Source: Microbispora corallina
Lineage (GTDB): Bacteria; Actinomycetota; Actinomycetes; Streptosporangiales; Streptosporangiaceae
Length of the DNA: 64,000 bases
Direction: 5' to 3'
Assembly (NCBI RefSeq): GCF_016863035.1
Contig: NZ_BOOC01000003.1
Span: 124,001-188,000, forward strand
The notes beneath the pieces are model-generated. The model saw only the letters and a program-made list of their open reading frames with translations. It had not been told where the DNA came from and searched no databases. Below are positions 26,090 through 33,625 of the stretch, in pieces. Position 1 is the stretch's first letter. Every line of letters begins with the position of its first letter. Both the position numbers and the translations under genes were made by a program.

Positions 26090-27181
26090 ATGAAGAAGAT
26101 CCTGGCGGCGCTCGTCGTGTGCGCCGCCGCGGTGCTCCCCGCCGCGCAACCGGCGCACGCCGCCACCCCGCTGACCATGCTCGGCGCCGACGTGTCCACG
26201 GTGCAGCGCGCCCTCGACCTGGGCGCGAGGTACTACGACGCGAGCGGCGCCCAGCGGGACCCGCTGGACATCCTCAAGGGCATCGGCGTCAACTACGTCC
26301 GCCTGCGGATCTGGAACAACCCGATCAGCGGCTACAACAACAAGGCCAAGGTCCTTCAGTACGCCAGGACGGTCAAGGCCAAGGGCCTGAAGCTGCTCGT
26401 GGACTTCCACTACTCCGACACCTGGGCGGACCCCGGCAAGCAGTACAAGCCCGCGGCCTGGTCGAACCACGGAATCGGCCAGTTGCAGGCCAACGTCTAC
26501 GGCTACACCTACGACGTGTGCGCGAGCCTCAAGGCGCAGGGCACCACCCCCGACAGCGTGCAGATCGGCAACGAGATCAACGTCGGCATGCTGTGGAACG
26601 ACGGCAAGGTTGTCAACAACGACTTCACGAACCTGAGCCTGCTGCTCAAGGCCGGGTACAACGCGACCAAGGCCTGCAACCCCGGCACCCAGGTGATCAT
26701 CCACACCGCGGACGCGGACAGCGACGCCAACGCCCGCTGGTTCTACGACGGCATCGCGGCCAAGGGCGTGTCCTGGGACATCACCGGCCTGTCGTACTAC
26801 TGCATGTGGCACGGCACGCTGTCGAACCTGTACAACGTGATCTCGGACGTGCGGTCCCGCTACGGCAGGCCGGTGGTCGTCGCAGAGACGGCCTACCCGT
26901 TCACCGCCGGCAACGCCGACTCCACCGGCAACTCGGTCACGTCGGGATGCTCCGGCTACGGCCTCACCTGGGAGGGGCAGGGGGCGGAGTTCGCGGCGGT
27001 GCAGAACACGGCCCGCAACGCGGGCGCCGTCGGCGTCTTCTACTGGGAGCCGACGTGGTACGCGGTGCCCGGCAACGGCTGGGACCCCGCGAACATCAAC
27101 GGCAGCGGTGACGGCTGGGACAACATGGCCCTGTTCAACTGGACCGGGCACCTCAACCCGAACGTGAGGTGGACCCCCTGA
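26090..27181 (+). CDS. ganB: Secreted GH53 arabinogalactan endo-beta-1,4-galactanase
   Basis: Extracellular endo-galactanase of 363 aa that cuts the beta-1,4-galactan chains of pectin. The signal peptide covers about 1-25 (MKKILAALVV core, AHAA end). The catalytic barrel starts LGADVSTVQRALDLG. Acid/base E162 lies in QIGNEINVGMLW and nucleophile E266 in VVVAETAYP. The Trp-rich DFHYSDTWADPGKQ loop is family-typical. ATG is preceded by GGAGG. Released oligosaccharides would be taken up by the divergent transporter and split by the GH42 enzyme. No carbohydrate-binding module is attached. Confidence 0.95.
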   Translation: MKKILAALVVCAAAVLPAAQPAHAATPLTMLGADVSTVQRALDLGARYYDASGAQRDPLDILKGIGVNYVRLRIWNNPISGYNNKAKVLQYARTVKAKGLKLLVDFHYSDTWADPGKQYKPAAWSNHGIGQLQANVYGYTYDVCASLKAQGTTPDSVQIGNEINVGMLWNDGKVVNNDFTNLSLLLKAGYNATKACNPGTQVIIHTADADSDANARWFYDGIAAKGVSWDITGLSYYCMWHGTLSNLYNVISDVRSRYGRPVVVAETAYPFTAGNADSTGNSVTSGCSGYGLTWEGQGAEFAAVQNTARNAGAVGVFYWEPTWYAVPGNGWDPANINGSGDGWDNMALFNWTGHLNPNVRWTP

Positions 27182-27182
27182 T

Positions 27183-27207
27183 ACTCGATCCCTCCTGGCG
27201 ATCGAGT
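27183..27207 (+). terminator. Terminator after ganB
   Basis: ACTCGATC and GATCGAGT form a perfect 8-bp stem with a nine-base loop two bases after the stop, followed by a pyrimidine tract GCTTTCTTC. Confidence 0.75.
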
Positions 27208-27226
27208 GCTTTCTTCGCATGACGGG

Positions 27227-27260
27227 GCCGGGGTGTGCGGCGGTACCGGCACACCCCGGC
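27227..27260. terminator. Second GC-rich hairpin downstream of ganB
   Basis: GCCGGGGTGTGC and GCACACCCCGGC form a perfect 12-bp stem with a ten-base loop. It probably separates the galactan locus from the minus-strand remnant. The rest of 27182-27368 shows nothing else. Confidence 0.75.
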
Positions 27261-27368
27261 TTCACATCGTGACTGCTGGGAGTCACCTCACGCACCGAAC
27301 TCGCCGGCGTCATGGCCTGGTGACGCCCGACCCCACGGCTGCTGTGGGACAGAGGGAGTGGTGCCGCG

Positions 27369-27629
27369 CTACTCGGTGAACAGCTCGTCGGCCGAGTCGA
27401 CGACGACGGCCCTGCGAAGCCAGGTTTTCAGCTGCTGAAGGTCGGTGCACCGGCGGATCCGTTCGCGTGCATCGTCGGAGGTCTCCAGGCCGCGGCTCTC
27501 CAGCACCGTGAGGAGGGCGTTGATCTCGCCTTCCGCCCGGCCCTCATCGCGGCCCTTGTCCACCCAGTGGGAGAAGTACTTCTCTCCCAGGTCCAGGTTG
27601 ATCGGCATCTCGTGATCGAATCCGGGCAT
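27369..27629 (-). pseudogene. C-terminal remnant of an Rpn/PD-(D/E)XK-type transposase-like protein
   Basis: The 86 codons match only the tail seen in longer actinomycete Rpn-type nuclease/transposase-like proteins of about 250-300 aa. That tail has a charged KGRDEGRAEGEINALL helix, then VLESRGLETSDDARERIRRC and TDLQQLKTWLRRA. The nuclease domain is absent. An ATG exists at 27629 but there is no good ribosome-binding site, and the start MPGFDHEMP is unlike a domain beginning. It is best read as a degraded fragment, although a short expressed peptide cannot be excluded. Confidence 0.65.
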
Positions 27630-27728
27630 GGCCCGGGATATTACTCTCCGTTTACGATCGATCGCAGAGAGTTCGGAAAGTCGAGGACGCCGGTAGGTCC
27701 TTAGAGGCCGGCGGAAGCGCGGAACGGC

Positions 27729-27959
27729 TCAGGTCTCCGGGACGGCCTCCCACTCCCGGCAGGGGCTCAGGGCGTGGTGGTGGTAGATCAGGCCGACGGC
27801 GGGCCGCGACCAGCCGGGTCCGACGACGTCGGCGTCCGCGGCCTGCTCCCCGAGGTCCACGGCGGTCACCGGCTGGCCGCCGGGCCCGCACACGCACCGG
27901 GGAGTGCCCTCATGGCTGATCACGTCGTCCAGCGGCATCACGTGCACGAACCTGTCCAT
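27729..27959 (-). CDS. Small conserved-type hypothetical protein
   Basis: Protein of 76 aa beginning MDRFVHVMPLDDVISHEG. The ATG at 27959 is preceded by GGAGGTGAAGGTGC, a strong ribosome-binding site. It contains RCVCGPGG and, near the end, LIYHHHALSPCREW. The spaced Cys and His residues could bind a metal. Short proteins with MDRxVHVxPLDD-type starts occur in actinomycetes without known function. It diverges from the GH31 gene; no partner is evident. Confidence 0.65.
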   Translation of the reverse strand: MDRFVHVMPLDDVISHEGTPRCVCGPGGQPVTAVDLGEQAADADVVGPGWSRPAVGLIYHHHALSPCREWEAVPET

Positions 27960-28065
27960 GCACCTTCACCTCCGTGAACCGGGAATTGCCGACACGTTAC
28001 CCGAAAATGGAACAAATCGGAATATAGGGCAGAAAAATGGACGAGGAACGATCCTCCTCAGACCG

Positions 28066-28094
28066 TTGACCTTTGTTGGGATGGACGGCAAACT
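28066..28094 (+). promoter_or_regulatory. Candidate promoter of the GH31 operon
   Basis: TTGACC (28066-28071) and CAAACT (28089-28094) are separated by 17 bases, 38 bases upstream of the GH31 start. The -10 lies inside CAAACTAAC, which resembles the half site of the ROK operator at 49983. No clean palindrome was found. Confidence 0.45.
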
Positions 28095-28131
28095 AACTCC
28101 ACAATCGCCGGATGAAGCCAGGAGTGCCGCG

Positions 28132-30414
28132 ATGCCGTACCGTCCCCCGTTGATCGCCCGCGAGTTCTTCGTCGCGGACCCACCCGAGCTTCCCGTGCGG
28201 GCGGACGGCGAGGAGGGGCTGTCGGCGGTGACGCGCGCGGAGGTGGTGGCCTCCGACGCGCTCGGCGTGACGCTCAAGGGCTCGACCTCGGCGGACGAGA
28301 CGCTCGTGGTGCAGCTTTCCGTGGCAGGGGAGGGGGTCATCCGCGTCCGGCTCTCGCAGGACGCGGACGCCCGGACCCGCTCGGCGCGGGCGATCGACAT
28401 GGTGACGCCGGGCCGCTACGCGGGAGCGGCCGTCGAGGCGGGGCACAGCCGGGTGGTGCTGGACGCCGGGTCGCTGCGGGCCGAGGTGCGGCTGAGCCCC
28501 TGGAACCTGCGCTTCACCGACCGCGCCGGGCGGACGCTGGTGGAGCAGGACCCGGGCCGGCCCGACATCAGCGGCCGCCTGCGGACGCTGCCGTTCGGCC
28601 GCTCGTCGGCGGACGGCGCCGTCGTGGCCTACCACGAGACGTTCCTGGCCCCGGCGGACGAGGCGTTCAGCGGGTTCGGCGAGTCGTTCACCCCGCTCGA
28701 CAAGCGCGGGCAGCGGCCGCTCATGTGGAACTTCGACGCGTTCGGCGCCGAGTCGCAGCGCGCCTACAAGAACGTCCCGTTCTACCTGTCCAGCCGCGGG
28801 TACGGCCTGCTCGTCGACAGCGGCGCCCCGGTCGAGTTCGACATGTGCCAGTCGACGCACAGCGCCGTCCAGATCGTGGTGCCGGACGACCTCATCGACT
28901 ACTACGTGATCGCCGGGCCCACGCCGTCCGAGGTGCTCGCCCGCTTCGACGGGCTGACCGGCAGGCCCGTCCTGCCGCCCAAGTGGGCGTTCGGCACGTG
29001 GATCTCCTCCGGCTTCTTCCGCGACAACCAGGAGCGCGTGCTGGAGCGGGCCAGGAGGATCCGCGAGCGCGGCATCCCGTGCGACGTGCTCCACCTGGAC
29101 ACGTACTGGCAGACCGAGAACCACTGGTCCGACCTGCGGTGGGACCCGCAGAGCTTCCCCGACCCGGTGGGCATGCTGGCGAGCCTCAAGGAGCAGGGCT
29201 TCCGGGTCTGCCTGTGGATGAACCCGTACGTCTCGCACCTCAGCCCCGCGTTCCCCGAGGCGGCCGAGCGCGGCTTCTTCCTGAGGAGGCCGGACGGCGA
29301 GGTCTACGTGGCCGACTCCTGGCACGGCTCCCACCCGGCCTGCGGCATCGTCGACTTCACCAACCCGGAGGCCGTCGAGTGGTTCCAGGGGCTGCTGCGC
29401 GACCGCCTCCGGGAGGGCGTCGACGTCTTCAAGACCGACTTCGCCGAGGGCGTCCCCGCCGACGCGGTGGCGTCCAACGGCATGCGCGGCGCCGACCTGC
29501 ACAACGTCTACACGCTGCTGTTCAACGACGCGGTGGCGGCGGTCACCCGGGAGGTCGCCGGGCACGGGCTGGTGTGGGCGCGCTCGTCGTTCCTCGGCGG
29601 GCAGCGGCATCCGGCCCAGTGGAGCGGCGACGTGGACGCCGTCTACCCGTCGATGGGCAGCACCATCCGGGGCGGCCTGGCGCACGGGCTGTCCGGCGTC
29701 CCGTTCTGGAGCCACGACGCGGGCGGCTTCACCGGCACCCCCACCCCGGACCTGTACATCCGGTGGGCCCAGTTCGGCGCGCTGTCCCCGCTCGTCCGGT
29801 TCCACGGCACGACGAGCCGTGAGCCCTGGGAGTTTCCGCCGCACGCGGAGCGGGCGGCGATCGAGGCGCTCCGGCTGCGCTACCGGCTCATGCCGTACAT
29901 CTACTCGGCGGCGGTGACGGCGGCGGAGACGGGCGCACCGATGATGCGCGCGCTGTGCGTGGACTTCCCGGACGATCCGGTGGCGTGGCAGGCGGACCTG
30001 GAGTACCTGCTCGGGACCGACCTCCTCGTCGCCCCCATGACCTCGGCCGACGGGACCCGGAAGGTCTACCTGCCCTCGGGGGTGTGGGTGGACTACTGGA
30101 CCGGCGAACGGGTCGACGGCGGCCGGTACGTCACGGTGTCGCCGCCGCTCGACCGGATCCCCCTGTTCGCGCGGCACGGCGCCCTGATCCCGGTGACCGA
30201 GCCGGGCGACACGGTGGCCGAGAACCCGCGGGTCACGCTGCTCGCCTTCGGCGTCCCCGAGGGCGGGAGCCGTACGACGATCAGGGACCTGGACGGGGAC
30301 ACGACGGTCACGGCGGTGCGGGACGGCGACCGGCTGGTCGTCACCGCCGAGGGCCCCAAGCAGATCGAGGGCGTCGAGTTCGTGGGCCCCGGCGCCCCGG
30401 TCGTCATCAACTAG
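28132..30414 (+). CDS. GH31 alpha-xylosidase (YicI-like)
   Basis: Cytoplasmic glycosidase of 760 aa, most like alpha-xylosidases that remove xylose from xyloglucan oligosaccharides or isoprimeverose. An N-terminal beta-sandwich is followed by the barrel. Nucleophile D436 lies in DVFKTDFAEGVP, the YicI-type FKTDFGE motif, and acid/base D500 in AQWSGDVDA. C-terminal beta domains include LFARHGALIPV. The ATG at 28132 has AGGAG about eight bases upstream; earlier in-frame ATGs would read through the promoter. It heads an operon with a binding protein, two permeases and a secreted GH3. Alpha-glucosidase activity is the main alternative. Confidence 0.88.
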   Translation: MPYRPPLIAREFFVADPPELPVRADGEEGLSAVTRAEVVASDALGVTLKGSTSADETLVVQLSVAGEGVIRVRLSQDADARTRSARAIDMVTPGRYAGAAVEAGHSRVVLDAGSLRAEVRLSPWNLRFTDRAGRTLVEQDPGRPDISGRLRTLPFGRSSADGAVVAYHETFLAPADEAFSGFGESFTPLDKRGQRPLMWNFDAFGAESQRAYKNVPFYLSSRGYGLLVDSGAPVEFDMCQSTHSAVQIVVPDDLIDYYVIAGPTPSEVLARFDGLTGRPVLPPKWAFGTWISSGFFRDNQERVLERARRIRERGIPCDVLHLDTYWQTENHWSDLRWDPQSFPDPVGMLASLKEQGFRVCLWMNPYVSHLSPAFPEAAERGFFLRRPDGEVYVADSWHGSHPACGIVDFTNPEAVEWFQGLLRDRLREGVDVFKTDFAEGVPADAVASNGMRGADLHNVYTLLFNDAVAAVTREVAGHGLVWARSSFLGGQRHPAQWSGDVDAVYPSMGSTIRGGLAHGLSGVPFWSHDAGGFTGTPTPDLYIRWAQFGALSPLVRFHGTTSREPWEFPPHAERAAIEALRLRYRLMPYIYSAAVTAAETGAPMMRALCVDFPDDPVAWQADLEYLLGTDLLVAPMTSADGTRKVYLPSGVWVDYWTGERVDGGRYVTVSPPLDRIPLFARHGALIPVTEPGDTVAENPRVTLLAFGVPEGGSRTTIRDLDGDTTVTAVRDGDRLVVTAEGPKQIEGVEFVGPGAPVVIN

Positions 30415-30438
30415 CACCCACCCCCTGGAGAAGGACCC

Positions 30439-31752
30439 ATGTTCAGGACAAGCAGGACGGCGGCGCTGGCGGCTCTGGCCGCGGCCGCCCTGGCGCTCTC
30501 CGCGTGCGGCGGCTCATCGGATTCGGGCTCGTCCGGCGGCGGATCACAGGGCAAGACCCTCACGCTGTGGCACTACGAGGGCGCCGACAGCGCGATGGGC
30601 AAGGCCTGGGCGGAGGCCGTCAAGGAGTTCGAGGCGAGCCACCCGGGCGTGAAGGTGAAGTTCGAGGCGAAGGGCTTCGAGCAGATCCAGAAGACGGCCG
30701 GCATGGTCCTCAACTCCGACCAGGCCCCCGACGTCATGGAGTACAACAAGGGCAACGCCACGGCGGGCCTGCTGTCCAAGCAGGGCCTGCTCACCGACCT
30801 GTCCGAGCAGGCGGCCAAGCGCGGCTGGGACAAGCTGCTCAGCCCCTCGCTGCAGACCACCGCCAAGTACGACCAGCGGGGCATCATGGGCTCCGGCAAG
30901 TGGTACGGCGTGCCGAACTACGGCGAGTACGTGATGGTCTACTACAACAAGGACGCCTTCAAGAAGCAGGGCATCGAGGTGCCCACCACGTTCGACGAGT
31001 TCACCGCGGCTCTGGACACGTTCGTGAAGGCCGGCATCACGCCGATCGCCACCGCCGGCGCCGAGTACCCGGCGCAGCAGATCTTCTACCAGCTCGCGCT
31101 GACCAAGGCCGCCCGGCCCTGGGTGGACTCCTTCCAGCTCTACAAGGGCAAGGTCGACTTCCACGGCCCGGAGCTCACCTACGCCGCGCAGACGTTCGCC
31201 GACTGGGTGAAGAAGGGCTACATCGCCAAGGACTCGGCCGGCCTCAAGGCCGAGGACATGGGCGTGTCGTTCATCGGCGGCAAGTTCCCCATCATGATCT
31301 CCGGCAGCTGGTGGTACGGCCGGTTCCAGTCGGAGATCAAGGACTTCGAGTGGGGGTCGTTCCTGTTCCCCGGCGCCCAGCTGACGCCCGGGTCGAGCGG
31401 CAACATCTGGGTCGTCCCCGAGAAGGCCAAGAACAAGGACCTCGCCTACGACTTCATCGACATCACGATGAAGAAGGAGGTCCAGAACCTGCTCGGCAAC
31501 TCGGGCGGCGTCCCGGTCGCCGCCGACCCGTCGGCCATCCAGGACGCGAAGAGCAAGGAGCTGATCGAGAACTTCAACAAGCTCACGACCTCCGACGGCC
31601 TGGCCTTCTACCCCGACTGGCCGGCCCCGGGCTACTACGACGTGCTGGTCTCCGGCGTCCAGGAGCTGATCAACGGCACCAAGCAGCCCGCCCAGGTGCT
31701 CGACGAGATCGCCCAGCCGTACAACGACAACCTCGCCGACATCGGCAACTAG
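30439..31752 (+). CDS. Sugar ABC transporter substrate-binding lipoprotein
   Basis: CUT1-type solute-binding protein of 437 aa. The signal MFRTSRTAALAALAAAALAL ends at lipobox LSAC with Cys23, followed by a Ser/Gly linker. Binding-fold segments include TLTLWHYEGADSAMGKAWAE, VMVYYNKDAFKKQGIEVP and FIGGKFPIMISGSWWYG. GGAGAAGG lies before the ATG, and the gap to the GH31 gene is only 24 bases, so they are co-transcribed. Neighbouring GH31 and GH3 enzymes suggest a xylo- or gluco-oligosaccharide ligand. Confidence 0.93.
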   Translation: MFRTSRTAALAALAAAALALSACGGSSDSGSSGGGSQGKTLTLWHYEGADSAMGKAWAEAVKEFEASHPGVKVKFEAKGFEQIQKTAGMVLNSDQAPDVMEYNKGNATAGLLSKQGLLTDLSEQAAKRGWDKLLSPSLQTTAKYDQRGIMGSGKWYGVPNYGEYVMVYYNKDAFKKQGIEVPTTFDEFTAALDTFVKAGITPIATAGAEYPAQQIFYQLALTKAARPWVDSFQLYKGKVDFHGPELTYAAQTFADWVKKGYIAKDSAGLKAEDMGVSFIGGKFPIMISGSWWYGRFQSEIKDFEWGSFLFPGAQLTPGSSGNIWVVPEKAKNKDLAYDFIDITMKKEVQNLLGNSGGVPVAADPSAIQDAKSKELIENFNKLTTSDGLAFYPDWPAPGYYDVLVSGVQELINGTKQPAQVLDEIAQPYNDNLADIGN

Positions 31753-31763
31753 CCGAACATCCC

Positions 31764-31797
31764 GCGGTGGGGGCGACCCCTGACCGGCCCCCACCGC
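31764..31797 (+). terminator. Intra-operon stem-loop after the binding-protein gene
   Basis: GCGGTGGGGGC and GCCCCCACCGC form a perfect 11-bp stem with a 12-base loop, between binding-protein and permease genes. Such hairpins commonly lower downstream expression or protect upstream mRNA so that the binding protein is in excess. Confidence 0.7.
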
Positions 31798-31818
31798 AGA
31801 CCCCGAAAGGCTCTGCTC

Positions 31819-32709
31819 ATGGCGCCAATCGAGGCGCGGCCGCCCCGTCCCCGCGGGAGGGGCGGCTACTGGCCCTACCTGATCCCGAGCGCGCTGCTGT
31901 TCCTCGCGGTCATCGTCGTGCCGTTCCTGATGAACGTCGCGACGAGCTTCACCCGCTGGTCCGGGGTCGGCACGCCCACGTGGATCGGGCTCGACAACTA
32001 CACGAAGCTGCTGCGGGACGAGCGGTTCTGGACCTCGTTCGAGCACAACGTCGCGCTGATCGTCGCGATGGCCGTCGTGCCGACGATGGCCGGGCTGGTG
32101 CTCGCGGCCGCGTTGTTCGACTACATCGGCAGGCGGTTCGGCGCGCGCACGGCGTCGGCGCTGCGCGCCGCCTACTACTTGCCGCAGGTGCTGCCGGTCG
32201 CCATCGCCGGCGTCGTGTGGGGCTGGATGCTGCACCCGTCGTACGGCGCGGTGAACGAGATCTTCGGCCTGAAGGTCAACTGGCTGGGCGACCCCGACTA
32301 CGCCCTCGCCACGGTGATGGCCGTCATGGTGTGGTTCCAGCTCGGCTACCCGGTCGTCATCTTCATGGCCGGGCTGCAGCGGGCCGACCCCGCGCTCCAC
32401 GAGGCCGCCGAGATCGACGGCGCGTCCTGGTGGCGGCGGTTCTGGCACGTCACCATCCCGCAGATCCGTCCGGAGATCTACGTCGTCCTGCTCACCTGCA
32501 CGATCGCCGCCCTGAAGGTGTTCGGGCCGATCTTCGTGCTGACCAGGGGCGGCCCCGGCAACGCCACCATGGTGCCGTCGTACTTCTCCTACCTGAACTT
32601 CTTCGAGAAGGTCAACGTCGGATACGGCTCGGCCATCGCCACCGTCCTCGCCCTGATCATCGTCGTGGTGACCTTCCTCTTCCTCCGCGTCCAGGAGCGT
32701 GAGCCGTGA
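31819..32709 (+). CDS. Sugar ABC transporter permease (MalF-like)
   Basis: Membrane subunit of 296 aa with about six transmembrane segments, the first YLIPSALLFLAVIVVPFLMNV. The ATPase-docking EAA loop reads LHEAAEIDGASWWRRFWHVTIP. AAAGG lies eight bases before the ATG. Its stop overlaps the GTG start of the second permease (GTGA). It forms a heterodimer with that protein. Confidence 0.93.
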   Translation: MAPIEARPPRPRGRGGYWPYLIPSALLFLAVIVVPFLMNVATSFTRWSGVGTPTWIGLDNYTKLLRDERFWTSFEHNVALIVAMAVVPTMAGLVLAAALFDYIGRRFGARTASALRAAYYLPQVLPVAIAGVVWGWMLHPSYGAVNEIFGLKVNWLGDPDYALATVMAVMVWFQLGYPVVIFMAGLQRADPALHEAAEIDGASWWRRFWHVTIPQIRPEIYVVLLTCTIAALKVFGPIFVLTRGGPGNATMVPSYFSYLNFFEKVNVGYGSAIATVLALIIVVVTFLFLRVQEREP

Positions 32710-33590
32710 CCGCCGGTCGTGTCGTCAGCGCTCCCGCCGCCCGCGTACGGGCCGCCCGCCCCGCGGTCCACCGCGCTCCCGGACGCTGGGCCGTGCTCGC
32801 GGCCCTCGTCGTCCTCGCCGTCGTGATGCTGTTCCCCTTCCTCATCGTCGCGCTCAACGCGTTCAAGTCGCCGGCCGAGTACTCCTCCGGCAACCCGCTG
32901 AGCCTGCCGAAGGGGCTGTACCTGCAGGGCGTCGTCGACTTCTGGAACCGGGTCGACTTCGGCGAGAAGCTCTGGAACAGCTTCCTCATCAGCGCCTCCG
33001 TCGCCGTCGCGGCGGTCGTGCTGTCGATCCTCAACGCGTACGCGCTGGGGATCGGGCGGGTACGCGGCCGGCTGTGGGTGCTCGTGGTCTTCCTCGTGGG
33101 CAACACGCTGCCGCAGGAGGCCCTGGCCTACCCGCTGTACTACCTGTCCAAGCAGGTCGGGCTGTACGACAGCAAGCTCTCCGTCATCCTGATCTTCACG
33201 GTCATCCAGGCGGCCTTCGGGACCTACCTGCTGTCGTCGGTGCTGGGCCGGTTTCCCCGGGAGATCCTGGAGGCCGCCGCGCTCGACGGGGCCGGACGGT
33301 GGCGGGCGCTGTGGGGGATCGTCGTGCCGATCAGCCGGCCGACCCTCTCCGTGCTGCTCATCTTCTTCTTCATCTGGACGTGGAACGAGTTCTTCCTGCC
33401 GCTGATCTTCCTGATCTCCAACGACAACCAGACCGTGCCGGTCGCCATCGGCGTCCTGCAGGGGGAGAAGATGATGGACGCCACCATGTCCAGCGCGTCC
33501 GCGCTGCTCGGCATCGTGCCGGCCGTCGCCTTCTTCCTGATCTTCCAGCGGACGCTCACCAGAGGAGTAACGGTGGGCGCCGTCAAGTGA
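32706..33590 (+). CDS. Sugar ABC transporter permease (MalG-like)
   Basis: Second membrane subunit, 294 aa, with a basic 26-residue N-terminal extension before the first segment (WAVLAALVVLAVVMLFPFLIV). The EAA loop is ILEAAALDGAGRWRALWGIVVP. The GTG start overlaps the preceding stop by four bases. No nucleotide-binding subunit follows; a shared ATPase such as MsiK, known to energise several actinomycete sugar importers, is inferred. Confidence 0.93.
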   Translation: MTAGRVVSAPAARVRAARPAVHRAPGRWAVLAALVVLAVVMLFPFLIVALNAFKSPAEYSSGNPLSLPKGLYLQGVVDFWNRVDFGEKLWNSFLISASVAVAAVVLSILNAYALGIGRVRGRLWVLVVFLVGNTLPQEALAYPLYYLSKQVGLYDSKLSVILIFTVIQAAFGTYLLSSVLGRFPREILEAAALDGAGRWRALWGIVVPISRPTLSVLLIFFFIWTWNEFFLPLIFLISNDNQTVPVAIGVLQGEKMMDATMSSASALLGIVPAVAFFLIFQRTLTRGVTVGAVK

Positions 33591-33625
33591 TCCCCCCGCG
33601 CGTCACTACCTGACCTGGAGGCGCA

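Noticed and set aside
27964-27977. TTCAC-N4-GTGAA inverted repeat near 27970 as an operator
   Set aside because: It coincides with the ribosome-binding site of the small minus-strand gene, and only five bases per arm match.
28093-30417. 774-codon open frame opposite the GH31 gene
   Set aside because: Same reasoning: antisense shadow of a strongly supported gene, low-complexity product.
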